The notes under the pieces: generated by a model
What the model was told of the DNA's origin: nothing
What the model saw: only the letters and a program-made list of their open reading frames with translations
Databases searched by the model: none
In this document: positions 22,865 through 31,828 of the stretch, piece by piece
How the letters are laid out: the number at the start of each line of letters is the position of its first letter
Numbering within the stretch: position 1 is the first letter of the stretch
Program-made: the position numbers and the translations under genes
NCBI GenBank assembly: GCA_046726275.1
Contig: JBKPAF010000021.1
Location: 1 to 58,560 of the forward strand
From: DASXTW01 sp046726275
GTDB lineage: Bacteria; Actinomycetota; UBA4738
Length of the DNA stretch: 58,560 nucleotides
Direction of reading: 5' to 3'

Positions 22865-25099
22865 TCAGACCGCCAGGCGCTGAGCAGCCATCGATCGGGG
22901 GATGGAGCCTTCGTACACCACGACCGCATCCGAGAGGGGAGGGTCGAAGAGGCCCGCGAACTCCAGCCGCGAACCGCCCGTCAGGCCCAGTCGCATGATC
23001 GGGACCTGGTGGACCGCGGCGAGCTGCTCAACATCGCCTTCCGTCCCGGGCCTGGCCGAGGCAAGCACCCGGCTGGCCGACTCGGAGAACAGCGCGACAT
23101 GGGGCTCCAGGGCTTCGTCCGAGATGGACACCGTGAAACCCACGCCACCCGCGATCGACGACTCGGCCAGGGCCACCGCCAAGCCCCCGTCGGAGAGATC
23201 GTGGGCCGACGCGAGCAGATCCTGCCGCGCGCACTCGTTGAGGAATCGATGGAGCGACGCCTCGGCGTCCAGATCGAGCCGAGGGGGCCGGCCACTCACC
23301 TTGCCCAGGATGGTCGCCGCGTACTCGCTTCCCCCCAGCTCCGGCAGCGTCCTTCCGAGCAGGTAGATCACCAGCCCGTCGGCAGGGAACCCCTTCCGCA
23401 TCATCAGGCGATAGTCGTCCATGATGCCGACCACTCCCACGACGGGCGTGGGGAAGACCGCAGAGTCACCCTTCTCGTTGTAGAAGCTGACATTGCCTCC
23501 CGTAACCGGGGTGTTGAGCACGCGGCACGCGTCGCCGATCCCCCGGACAGCTTCCGCGAAGGCCCACATCACCTCGGGACGTTCGGGATTGCCGAAGTTG
23601 AGACAGTTCGTGATGGCGAGCGGCCTGGCTCCCACAGTGGCGACGTTCCGGGCTGCCTCCGCGACCGCATGGGCACCGCAGAGATACGGGTCGAGAGCGC
23701 CGAACCGTCCGTTGCCGTCGGTGGACAGGGCCATCGCCCGGATCGTGCCCTCCAGCCGGATGACCGCGGCGTCGGCCCCCGGGCCCAGGACGGTGCCACC
23801 CTGAACCAGCGAGTCGTACTGCTCGTAGACCCATCGCTTGCTGGCGATCCCTGGTGCACCCAGCACCGAGTAGAAGGCCTCCTCCAGCGGCACCGGCAGC
23901 CGATGGATCGCGGGGTCGTCTTCCCTCACCCGGACCAACCAGGAGGGCGCGGACGCCGGTCGGTCGTACGTGGGCCCCTCATCCGCCAGCGCCTTCGCCG
24001 GGACCTGGGCCACCACCCTGCCACCGTGCCTGACGAACATCTGGCCGCCTGCTCGGAGCTTTCCGACCGCTCGGGCCGAGAGGCCCCACTTCGTGCACAC
24101 GTCTCTGACCGCGGCGACGTCATCCGGCCGGACGATGGCCAGCATGCGTTCCTGAGACTCGGAGGTGAGGACCTCGAACGGATCCATCCCCGGCTCGCGG
24201 AGGGGCACTTCGTCCAGATCAAGATCCACGCCAACTCCCCGGTGCGCCGCGGACTCGGAGACCGCGCAGGTCAGTCCCGCGCCCCCCAGGTCCTGCAGGC
24301 CATCCAGCAGGCCACCCCGGGCCAGCTCGAGGCACGCTTCGATGAGGAGCTTCTCCACGAAGGGGTCGCCGATCTGAACGCTCGGGCGCGCCTGCCCCGC
24401 ATCGTCCTCGAGCGTGCGCGAGGCGAGCACCGACACTCCGCCGATACCGTCCCGCCCCGTGCCGGCACCGATCAGGACCAGGACGTTCCCCGCTCCGCCC
24501 TTTCGGCTGTGGATCAGCTCGTCGGCAGGGGCCAGACCGACGCACATCACGTTGACCGTCGGGTTGGCGCTGTGGCCCTCGGCGAACTTCACCTCTCCAC
24601 CGACGGTCGGCACCCCGATCGAGTTGCCGTACTGGCCGATCCCGGCCACCACGCCGGCGAGCAGATACCGGTTCCGCGCGTCGTCCAGCGGCCCGAAGCG
24701 CAGCGGATCCAGCAGGGCGACGGGCCTGGCGCCCATCGACAGGACGTCGCGCACGATGCCACCGACACCCGTTGCCGCACCCTGGAACGGTTCCACGGCC
24801 GACGGATGCGAGTGGCTCTCCATCTTGAACACGCACGCCACGCCGTCTCCGAGGTCCACCACTCCGGCGTCCTGCCCCGGGCCGACCAGCACCTGAGGTC
24901 CCCTTGTGGGAAGCTCCCGCAGGTGCACCTTGCTCGACTTGTATGAGCAGTGTTCGGACCACATGGCGGCGAACATGGCGAGCTCCGTGTGATTGGGCTC
25001 CCTCCCGAGCTTCTCGACGATCGCCTGGAATTCCTCGTCCGTGAGCGCCAGCCTGCGGTGGAGCGCGACGTCGGTCTCCTCGGACGGCCGCCCGCTCAT
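22865..25099 (-). CDS. purL: FGAM synthase subunit, PurL
   Basis: The 744-residue small-type PurL of the three-part PurSQL complex, which converts FGAR, glutamine and ATP to FGAM. Seen are AMFAAMWSEHCSYKSSK, FKMESHSHPSAVEPFQGAAT, VGGEVKFAEGH, NTPVTGGNVSFYNE and LLASAHDLSDGGLAVALAES. The ATG overlaps the purQ stop by 4 nt. It is the last gene of the leftward purA-to-purL run. Confidence 0.97.
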   Translation of the reverse strand: MSGRPSEETDVALHRRLALTDEEFQAIVEKLGREPNHTELAMFAAMWSEHCSYKSSKVHLRELPTRGPQVLVGPGQDAGVVDLGDGVACVFKMESHSHPSAVEPFQGAATGVGGIVRDVLSMGARPVALLDPLRFGPLDDARNRYLLAGVVAGIGQYGNSIGVPTVGGEVKFAEGHSANPTVNVMCVGLAPADELIHSRKGGAGNVLVLIGAGTGRDGIGGVSVLASRTLEDDAGQARPSVQIGDPFVEKLLIEACLELARGGLLDGLQDLGGAGLTCAVSESAAHRGVGVDLDLDEVPLREPGMDPFEVLTSESQERMLAIVRPDDVAAVRDVCTKWGLSARAVGKLRAGGQMFVRHGGRVVAQVPAKALADEGPTYDRPASAPSWLVRVREDDPAIHRLPVPLEEAFYSVLGAPGIASKRWVYEQYDSLVQGGTVLGPGADAAVIRLEGTIRAMALSTDGNGRFGALDPYLCGAHAVAEAARNVATVGARPLAITNCLNFGNPERPEVMWAFAEAVRGIGDACRVLNTPVTGGNVSFYNEKGDSAVFPTPVVGVVGIMDDYRLMMRKGFPADGLVIYLLGRTLPELGGSEYAATILGKVSGRPPRLDLDAEASLHRFLNECARQDLLASAHDLSDGGLAVALAESSIAGGVGFTVSISDEALEPHVALFSESASRVLASARPGTEGDVEQLAAVHQVPIMRLGLTGGSRLEFAGLFDPPLSDAVVVYEGSIPRSMAAQRLAV

Positions 25100-25800
25100 G
25101 CGTGGACGCGTTCGCGCGCCACGGACAGCAGCCAGTCGAACACGGCGTGCCCCCCGGTGGGGCCAAGGTCCGGATCCACCGCATGCTCGGGATGGGGCAT
25201 CATGCCGAGGACGTTGCCCGCCTCGTTGCGCAGTCCGGCGATGTTATGGACGCTGCCGTTCGGGTTGTACGAGTCGTCGATCCTCCCGTCCGGTGCGCAG
25301 TAGCGCATCGCGACCAGCCGCAGCTCCTCGATCCTGTCCAGTTCCTCGGGCGACGCGACGAATTGGCCCTCCCCGTGCTTGATGGGGAGTTGGAGTACCT
25401 CTCGCTCGACCGGCCCGGCGAGCCCGCGGGTCGGCCCCTCGGTTCTCACGTTGATCCACCGGCAGATGAACGAGAGGCCCCGGTTCCGGATGAGCGCTCC
25501 CGGCAAGAGCCCGGCCTCGCAGAGGATCTGGAATCCGTTACAGACGCCGAGGACCGCACGTCCCTCCTCGGCGTGCTCCCGAACCGCGGCCATGATGGGC
25601 GCGAATCGGGCAATGGCTCCGGTCCTGAGGTAGTCGCCGTAGGAGAACCCGCCGGGCAGGATCACCGCGTCGGCCCCCTGGAGATCCCGATCACCGTGCC
25701 AGGCCGGAACGGGCTCTCCTCCCATGAGCGCGACCGCCCGGAGAGCGTCCACATCGTCGTTGGAACCGGGGAAGGTCACCACGGCCACCCTGGGCTTCAT
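25096..25800 (-). CDS. purQ: FGAM synthase glutaminase subunit, PurQ
   Basis: A class I glutamine amidotransferase of 234 residues that supplies ammonia to PurL. The start is MKPRVAVVTFPGSNDD. The nucleophile elbow is VLGVCNGFQILCEAG, and the catalytic His/Glu lie in MMPHPEHAVDPDLGP. The ATG overlaps the purS stop (ATGA). The frame is open upstream but that part overlaps purS. Confidence 0.97.
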   Translation of the reverse strand: MKPRVAVVTFPGSNDDVDALRAVALMGGEPVPAWHGDRDLQGADAVILPGGFSYGDYLRTGAIARFAPIMAAVREHAEEGRAVLGVCNGFQILCEAGLLPGALIRNRGLSFICRWINVRTEGPTRGLAGPVEREVLQLPIKHGEGQFVASPEELDRIEELRLVAMRYCAPDGRIDDSYNPNGSVHNIAGLRNEAGNVLGMMPHPEHAVDPDLGPTGGHAVFDWLLSVARERVHA

Positions 25801-26069
25801 CTCGCTTCCTCCGAGGGGACCGCGTCGGCCACGAGGATCACGAAGTCCTCGATCACTGGATTGGACAGGAACGCCCGAGCCATCTCCTCCACCTGCGCCC
25901 GAGCCTCGATCCTGGACTCGGACTCCACGAGCAGCTCTATGTGCTTGCCCACGCGGACCTCGGAAACGTTGTCCCAACCCAGGGTGGGAAGAGCGTCCTG
26001 GACGGCTTTGCCCTGCGGATCCAGCAACCCCTCCTTCAGCGAGACGATGATCTCGAACCGGTACTTCAC
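25797..26069 (-). CDS. purS: FGAM synthase subunit, PurS
   Basis: A 90-residue PurS, the small subunit that holds PurQ and PurL together: FEIIVSLKEGLLDPQGKAVQ, LGWDNVSEVRVGKHIELLVE, then a helix ending in NPVIEDF. Both ends overlap neighbours by 4 nt, with a GTGA start. The presence of PurS explains the short PurL. Confidence 0.95.
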   Translation of the reverse strand: MKYRFEIIVSLKEGLLDPQGKAVQDALPTLGWDNVSEVRVGKHIELLVESESRIEARAQVEEMARAFLSNPVIEDFVILVADAVPSEEAR

Positions 26070-26971
26070 CCTCGTCTCGAGTTCCCGGCACCCACTCGGT
26101 CCAGATAGGCCGCGAACGCCTCGCCCGTGATGCGCTCGTAGGCATCGCGATAGCGGGACGCCGTCTGCTCGACGACGTCGGCGGGGAGGTCGGGGGCAGG
26201 TGGCTCATGATCCCACCCGCTGGCATCAAGCCAATCCCTCAGATACTGCTTGTCGAAGGAAGGCTGGGGACGTCCCGGCCTGTATTGATCGGCCGGCCAG
26301 AAACGCGAGGAGTCAGGCGTGAGCACCTCGTCGCACAGGATCAGCTCACCGTCGGCGAATCCCAGCTCGAACTTGGTGTCCGCAACGATGATCCCTCGCT
26401 CCAGGGCATGGGCCGCCGCGAACTCATACAGGCCCAGGGTCACTTCCTCCAGCTTCTGAGCCAGGCCGCGACCGATGAGGTCCGCTGCCTCGTCGAGGGT
26501 GATGTTCACGTCGTGTCCGGATTCGGCCTTCGTCGCCGGGGTGAAGATCGGCTCGGGCAGCCGGTCCGATTCCACCAGCCCGCTCGGGAGCTCGACCCCA
26601 CAGACTCGGCCGGTCCGTTGATATTCCTTCCAACCCGATCCCGAGAGAAAACCGCGGGCGACGCACTCGATGGGGATCATCTTCGCCTTCTTCACCAACA
26701 TGGCTCGTCCGGCCAGCTCCTCCCGGCCCTCCGCGAACGGCTCTGGGAATTCCGTGACGTCGGCGGTGAGAACGTGGTTGGCAACGATCGAGGTGGTCTT
26801 GCCGAACCAGTAGAGGGACAGACCCGTCAGGACCTGGCCCTTTCCCGGGATGGCCTGTGGCAGCACCACGTCGAAAGCGGAGACGCGGTCCGTCGCCACC
26901 ATCATCAGATCGTCGCCCGCTGCGAAGATGTCCCGGACCTTGCCGCGCGCGTGCAGGTCGGCGATCCTCAT
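26066..26971 (-). CDS. purC: SAICAR synthetase
   Basis: Phosphoribosylaminoimidazole-succinocarboxamide synthase, 301 residues, joining CAIR and aspartate. Motifs: GKVRDIFAAGDDLMMVATDR, SAFDVVLPQAIPGKGQVLTG, IECVARGFLSGSGWKEYQ, IIVADTKFELGF and DEVLTPDSSRFWP. The ATG overlaps the purB stop and its stop overlaps purS. Confidence 0.96.
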   Translation of the reverse strand: MRIADLHARGKVRDIFAAGDDLMMVATDRVSAFDVVLPQAIPGKGQVLTGLSLYWFGKTTSIVANHVLTADVTEFPEPFAEGREELAGRAMLVKKAKMIPIECVARGFLSGSGWKEYQRTGRVCGVELPSGLVESDRLPEPIFTPATKAESGHDVNITLDEAADLIGRGLAQKLEEVTLGLYEFAAAHALERGIIVADTKFELGFADGELILCDEVLTPDSSRFWPADQYRPGRPQPSFDKQYLRDWLDASGWDHEPPAPDLPADVVEQTASRYRDAYERITGEAFAAYLDRVGAGNSRRG

Positions 26972-28365
26972 CCGTTCTCCTCGACGTCAGCGAGTCGCAC
27001 CGGGTCTGCCTGCCGGCTCTGAGTCCAGGGGGGATCCGCCCGCTCGACCGGCGGCGTCCCCGCCACTTCCAGCTTCTCCAGGCGGTCGAACACCCGACCC
27101 AGATGCTCGACGAAGGGCCGGAGAACGAACAACGCCCAGAACTCCTCTCGGGAGATGATCCGGAGCGGCTGGATCTCTTCCCACATCCTGTCGCGGAAAT
27201 GCGCCCCTCGATCCCATGTGTCGGCCGCCGCCCGTTGGACTGCGCGATAGGCATCCTCCCGATCCATCCCGCGTTCGACCAGGGCGGACAGGACCCGTTG
27301 GGAGAAGAAGAGCCCCCCTGTGGAATCGAGATTCGCCCGCATGCGCTCCGCGTCCACGACCAGGCCTTCCACCACTCCGGTCGCCAGGTGCAGGAGATAG
27401 TCGACGGCCAGGGATGAGTCCGGGAGGATGACGCGCTCGACGCTCGAATGGGAGATGTCCCGCTCGTGCCACAGAGCGATGTCCTCCAGCGCAGCCTGGA
27501 GGTTCGACCGCACCACGCGGGCCAGCCCGCAGATCCGCTCGGAGATCACCGGATTCCTCTTGTGGGGCATGGCGCTGGAGCCCTTCTGGCCGACGCCGAA
27601 CGGCTCCTGGACCTCGCGCACCTCGGTCCGAGCAAGATGACGGATCTCCACGGCTATCTTTTCCAGCGCTGCCGCGGTCGCGGCGAGGGCCCAGCAGTAC
27701 TCGGCGTGGAGGTCGCGCTGGACGACCTGGCTGGTGGCCTCGGCGGGACGGATCCCGAGTTGCGCGCACACGTACTCCTCGACGCGCGGATCGATCTGGG
27801 AGTAGGTGCCGACGACGCCGGACAGCTTGCCCACCGAGACGGCCTCTCGGGCTCGCCTGAGCCGGTCCCGGTCGCGGTCCAGTTCGAACGCCCACAGGGC
27901 GAGCTTGTGGCCGAACGTGGTGGGCTCGGCGTGTATGCCATGCGTCCTACCCGCGCACAGGGTGAACTCGTGCTCGAAGGCCCGGCGCCGCACTACCCCC
28001 AGAAGGACTTCCAGGCGGCCCAGGATGAGATCGATGGCGGCTCGAAGCTGCAGGGCCAGTCCCGTGTCCACCACGTCGCTCGAGGTGAGCCCATAGTGGA
28101 TCCACCTTCCGGCCTCACCGAGTGACTCGGCCACTGCCTGCACGAACGCCGCCACGTCGTGGTTGGTGACCCTCTCCAGGTCGGCCACCCGCTGGGGGGA
28201 TGGCGCGACGACCCGGTCCCGAATGGAGTCCAGGTCCTCAGGCGGGATCCTTCCCAGGCGGGCCCAACCCTCGACGGCCAGCACCTCGATCCGGAGCCAG
28301 TGAGCGAGCTTCTGTTCCTCGGACCAGACCGAGGCCATCTCCGGCAGGGTGTACCGAGGGATCAC
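26968..28365 (-). CDS. purB: Adenylosuccinate lyase
   Basis: Acts twice in purine synthesis, cleaving SAICAR and adenylosuccinate to release fumarate. Motifs: LTSSDVVDTGLALQLR, GRTHGIHAEPTTFGHK (catalytic His region) and the fumarase-family signature GSSAMPHKRNPVISER. I chose the GTG that gives MIPRYTLPEMASVWSEEQK, the usual N-terminus; the longer open frame overlaps purE. About 465 residues. Confidence 0.95.
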   Translation of the reverse strand: MIPRYTLPEMASVWSEEQKLAHWLRIEVLAVEGWARLGRIPPEDLDSIRDRVVAPSPQRVADLERVTNHDVAAFVQAVAESLGEAGRWIHYGLTSSDVVDTGLALQLRAAIDLILGRLEVLLGVVRRRAFEHEFTLCAGRTHGIHAEPTTFGHKLALWAFELDRDRDRLRRAREAVSVGKLSGVVGTYSQIDPRVEEYVCAQLGIRPAEATSQVVQRDLHAEYCWALAATAAALEKIAVEIRHLARTEVREVQEPFGVGQKGSSAMPHKRNPVISERICGLARVVRSNLQAALEDIALWHERDISHSSVERVILPDSSLAVDYLLHLATGVVEGLVVDAERMRANLDSTGGLFFSQRVLSALVERGMDREDAYRAVQRAAADTWDRGAHFRDRMWEEIQPLRIISREEFWALFVLRPFVEHLGRVFDRLEKLEVAGTPPVERADPPWTQSRQADPVRLADVEENG

Positions 28366-28396
28366 GATCCGGATGGAGCGGTGGGTCGCGGGCGAC

Positions 28397-28963
28397 TCAC
28401 AGTCGGAAGCCTTCGGCGAGGGAATCCTTGAACTCGTAGATCTTGGCCCGGATCGCTGGATCGCGGACAGCGATGATCTGGGCGGCCAAGATCGCCGCAT
28501 TGACCGCCCCGTCGATCGCCACCGTCGCCACCGGCACGCCCTTGGGCATCTGCACGGTGGAGTACAGCGCGTCCACGCCGCTTAGCTTCGACCCAGAGAG
28601 CGGCACGCCGATGACGGGAAGGGCGGTGCGGGCGGCGACGGCCCCTGCAAGGTGATTGGCCATCCCAGCCCCGCAGATCAGACACACCATCCCGCGCTCC
28701 TCGGCGGTTCGGGCGAACTCGTCCACCAGGTCAGGGTTGCGATGAGCTGAGACGACCCTGATCTCGTGAGGGATGCCGAATCGCTCCAGGATCGCCGTGG
28801 CCTGCTGCATGATCGGGAGATCGGAGGCCGAACCCACCAGGACCCCGATCAGCGGGGCTCCCTGCGGTCTCGACAGGTGTGACGGCGAGGACTCAGGGAG
28901 TACGGCCTCGTCGGCCTCGAGCGCCTGCTCGAGCTCGTCGAAGGCGTCCAGGTCCGAGGTCAT
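28397..28963 (-). CDS. purE: N5-CAIR mutase / AIR carboxylase, PurE
   Basis: PurE domain at about residues 38-180: IGVLVGSASDLPIMQQA, SAHRNPDLVDEFA, CGAGMANHLAGAVAARTALP and GVDALYSTVQMPKGVPVATV. Two oddities: an acidic N-terminal extension of about 36 residues not usual in PurE, and SAHRNP instead of the near-universal SAHRTP. No purK (the partner that makes N5-CAIR) is in the window, so whether it is class I or class II is open. The ATG overlaps the purD stop by 4 nt. Confidence 0.9.
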   Translation of the reverse strand: MTSDLDAFDELEQALEADEAVLPESSPSHLSRPQGAPLIGVLVGSASDLPIMQQATAILERFGIPHEIRVVSAHRNPDLVDEFARTAEERGMVCLICGAGMANHLAGAVAARTALPVIGVPLSGSKLSGVDALYSTVQMPKGVPVATVAIDGAVNAAILAAQIIAVRDPAIRAKIYEFKDSLAEGFRL

Positions 28964-30237
28964 CCTTCTCCTTTCGCCGCCCTCCGGGCGATGTCCGTTC
29001 GGTACTGCATCCCGTCGAACTGGATCAGGGAGCAGGCCTCGTACGCGCGGCGGCGGGCCTCGTGGAGATCGGAGCCCAGTCCGGTGACGGTCAGCACCCT
29101 TCCCCCTGACGTGACCACTCTATCGTCCCGCGCAACCGTGCCCGCGTGGAATACCTGGACGCCTTCCCGGCCGGCCACAGCATCCAGGCCCGAGATCGGC
29201 TTGCCGGTGTCCGCCTGTCCGGGATACCCCTCTGAGGCGAGAACGACGCCCACAGATGATTGCGGTGTCCATTCCAGCTGGTAGTGGGAGAGGTTCCGCT
29301 CCACGCAGGCCAGGAGCAGCTCTGGGAAGTTGCCGCCCAGGCGGGGAAGGACCACCTGCGTCTCGGGGTCGCCGAACCGGCAGTTGAACTCGAGGACCCT
29401 CGGACCATCGGCGGTCAACATGATCCCTGCGTACAGCACCCCCTGGTAGAGGATGCCCTCGGAGGCCAGCGCCTCGACAGCCGGCTGGAGGATCTCCCGC
29501 AGGATGCGGGACTCCATGTCGCCATCGACGAAGGGCACCGGGCTGTACGCCCCCATCCCTCCCGTGTTCGGGCCCTCATCCCCGTCGTATGCGCGCTTGA
29601 AGTCCTGGGCCAGGGCGAGCGGCAGGATGGCTCCGCCGTCGGTGACCGCCATCGCCGTGACCTCCGATCCCTCCAGGTATTCCTCGATCAGGACCGATCG
29701 TCCGGCCTCGCCGAAGGCCCGGTGGACCAGGCACTCCTCGACCGCCCTCTGTGCCGCCCCCCGGTCCCCGGCGATGGTCACCCCCCTGCCTGCTGCCAGG
29801 CCGTCGGCCTTGATGACGTAGGGGGGATCCATCCGGTCGAGGTATTCGACTGCCGGCGGGAGGTCATCGAACGGAAGCGACCGGGGCGCTGGGATACCGT
29901 GGCGTTCGCACAGAGACCTCGCCCAGACCTTGGAGCCTTCGATCCGGGCCGCCTCTCGGGTCGGCCCGAACACGGCCATCCCCCTGGCTTGTAGCTCGTC
30001 CACCAGTCCGACCACGAGCGGCGCCTCCGGGCCGACGACAGTCAGGTCGACCGATTCCCGCTCGGCGAGTTCCACGAGCCCGGCCACATCGGTGACCGCC
30101 ACGGGCGCCACCGTCGCCAGCTCGGCGATGCCCGCGTTGCCCGGAGCGGCGAACAGGCGATCGACCACCGGGCTCTGGGCCAGACGCCAGCACAAGGCGT
30201 GCTCGCGGCCTCCGCCGCCGACGACCAGGATCCTCAT
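28960..30237 (-). CDS. purD: GAR synthetase
   Basis: Phosphoribosylamine-glycine ligase, an ATP-grasp enzyme of 425 residues. Motifs: MRILVVGGGGREHALCWRLA, VVGPEAPLVVGLVDEL, YVIKADGLAAGRGVTI, GPNTGGMGAYSPVP and RVLEFNCRFGDPETQVVLPR. The next gene overlaps by 4 nt; purA lies 27 nt upstream. Confidence 0.97.
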   Translation of the reverse strand: MRILVVGGGGREHALCWRLAQSPVVDRLFAAPGNAGIAELATVAPVAVTDVAGLVELAERESVDLTVVGPEAPLVVGLVDELQARGMAVFGPTREAARIEGSKVWARSLCERHGIPAPRSLPFDDLPPAVEYLDRMDPPYVIKADGLAAGRGVTIAGDRGAAQRAVEECLVHRAFGEAGRSVLIEEYLEGSEVTAMAVTDGGAILPLALAQDFKRAYDGDEGPNTGGMGAYSPVPFVDGDMESRILREILQPAVEALASEGILYQGVLYAGIMLTADGPRVLEFNCRFGDPETQVVLPRLGGNFPELLLACVERNLSHYQLEWTPQSSVGVVLASEGYPGQADTGKPISGLDAVAGREGVQVFHAGTVARDDRVVTSGGRVLTVTGLGSDLHEARRRAYEACSLIQFDGMQYRTDIARRAAKGEG

Positions 30238-30264
30238 GCGTCCCGTCCTACGGAACCACGGTGG

Positions 30265-31554
30265 TCAGCGAGCTCCCTGGCCGCTCAGGGAAAGGGTCTG
30301 CTCCCGATCGGGACCGACCGAGACGTGTCGGATGGGTACGCCACCCAACTCCTCAACCAATCGGACGTAGGAACGAGCGGCCGCCGGGAGGTCATCGAGG
30401 CCGCGCGCCTCGGAGATGTCCTCCGACCACCCATCCACCTCCTCATAGCGAGGTGAAGCCTTGTGGAAGATGGTCTGGTGAGGCGGGAAGTCCTGGTACC
30501 GCTTGCCATCGAACTCGTAAGCGGTGCACACCTTCAGGCTGGGGAGTCCGGACAGCACGTCGAGCTTCGTCAGGAACCCCTCAGTCAGGCCGTTCAGCCG
30601 GGCGGCATATCGGGCGAGCACGGCGTCGAACCAGCCACACCGCCGGGGACGCCCGGTGGTCGTGCCGAACTCCTTCCCTTTCCGGCCCATGTGGGTGCCC
30701 GGCTCGCCCAGGTCCTCGGTCGGGAACGGGCCCGAGCCGACCCTGGTGACGTAGGCCTTCGCCACCCCGATCACTCGGTCCACCTCACACGGGCCCAACC
30801 CTGCCCCCGCCAGCGCTCCTCCCGCCACCGGGTTCGAGGAGGTGACGAACGGATACGTTCCGTGGTCCAGATCGAGCATGGTGGCCTGGGCGCCCTCCAG
30901 CAGGATGCGCTGCCCCTTCCTGAGCCCCTCGAACAGGAGCCCGCTAGTCTCGACGACGTGCGGGGCCAGGCGCTCCCCCTTGGCCAGGTAGTCCTGGGCG
31001 ATCTCTTCCGCGTCGAGTGGTAGCCGGTTGTAGACCTTCGTCAGGATGAGGTTCTTCTCTTTCAGGACCACCTCCAGCTTCTGGCGGAAGATCTTCGGAT
31101 CGAGCAGGTCCTGGACCCGCAAGCCGATGCGGGAGGCCTTGTCCGCGTAGGCGGGCCCGATTCCTCGCTTGGTCGTGCCGAGCTTGTGTTCCCCCAGGTA
31201 TCTCTCCGTGACCTTCTCCAGCTCGAGGTGGTACGGCATGATCAGATGGGCGTTCCCCGAGACCAGGAGGCGCGACGGGTCGATCCCCCGCTCCGCCAGG
31301 GCGTCCATCTCCTCCAGCAGGACACCGGGATCGACCACGACCCCGTCGGCGATGACGGGCGTGACGTGCGGATACAGGATCCCGGATGGGATCAGATGCA
31401 GTTTGAGGAGCTGTCCTCCTGCGAGGACGGTGTGGCCGGCGTTGTTCCCGCCCTGGTACCGAACGACATAGTCGGTCTCACCGGCAAGGAGGTCGGTGGC
31501 CTTTCCCTTGCCTTCATCCCCCCACTGCGTGCCGACGAGTATGGTGACTGGCAC
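30265..31554 (-). CDS. purA: Adenylosuccinate synthetase
   Basis: Converts IMP, aspartate and GTP to adenylosuccinate, 429 residues. Motifs: VGTQWGDEGKGKATDLLA (GTP loop), NNAGHTV, GTTKRGIGPAYADKASR, LLEGAQATMLDLDHGTYPFV and the C-terminal GRPRRCGWFDAV. The GTG start follows a TAGGAT box by 6 nt with no ribosome site, so the message is probably leaderless. It is the first gene of the leftward pur operon. Confidence 0.97.
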   Translation of the reverse strand: MPVTILVGTQWGDEGKGKATDLLAGETDYVVRYQGGNNAGHTVLAGGQLLKLHLIPSGILYPHVTPVIADGVVVDPGVLLEEMDALAERGIDPSRLLVSGNAHLIMPYHLELEKVTERYLGEHKLGTTKRGIGPAYADKASRIGLRVQDLLDPKIFRQKLEVVLKEKNLILTKVYNRLPLDAEEIAQDYLAKGERLAPHVVETSGLLFEGLRKGQRILLEGAQATMLDLDHGTYPFVTSSNPVAGGALAGAGLGPCEVDRVIGVAKAYVTRVGSGPFPTEDLGEPGTHMGRKGKEFGTTTGRPRRCGWFDAVLARYAARLNGLTEGFLTKLDVLSGLPSLKVCTAYEFDGKRYQDFPPHQTIFHKASPRYEEVDGWSEDISEARGLDDLPAAARSYVRLVEELGGVPIRHVSVGPDREQTLSLSGQGAR

Positions 31555-31560
31555 GGGGGA

Positions 31561-31566
31561 ATCCTA
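31561..31566 (-). promoter_or_regulatory. -10 box of the pur operon, leaderless type
   Basis: TAGGAT on the minus strand ends 6 nt before the purA GTG. It is probably the main promoter of purA-purD-purE-purB-purC-purS-purQ-purL. I see no obvious PurR-type operator beside it. Confidence 0.5.
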
Positions 31567-31587
31567 TCGACCGGGCCAGGCGCGCCG

Positions 31588-31791
31588 TTACCGCTCGATG
31601 CGGAACTTGATACGGACGTGCGTGTGATATTCCTTGATCTTGTCTCCGTCCACGACTGCGGAGGTCTCCAGCACGTCCATCGCCTCGATCCCCCGAAGGG
31701 TCTTGCCCGCTTCCGCCAGAGCCTGCGCCGCGGCATCGCGCCAGGACTCCGTCGACACCCCGACCAGGTCGATCGTCTTGATGACCGACAT
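31588..31791 (-). CDS. Dodecin family flavin-binding protein
   Basis: A 67-residue dodecin (SVIKTIDLVGVSTESWRDAA, then VLETSAVVDGDKIKEYHTHV and RIKFRIER). Dodecins form hollow dodecamers that store flavin or CoA. The ATG has GAGGAGGAGGGG just upstream. It lies between aldolase and purA on the same strand, 33 nt before purA. Confidence 0.92.
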   Translation of the reverse strand: MSVIKTIDLVGVSTESWRDAAAQALAEAGKTLRGIEAMDVLETSAVVDGDKIKEYHTHVRIKFRIER

Positions 31792-31828
31792 CCCCCTCCT
31801 CCTCTCGTCTGCTCGTCGGCGGCCGCCC

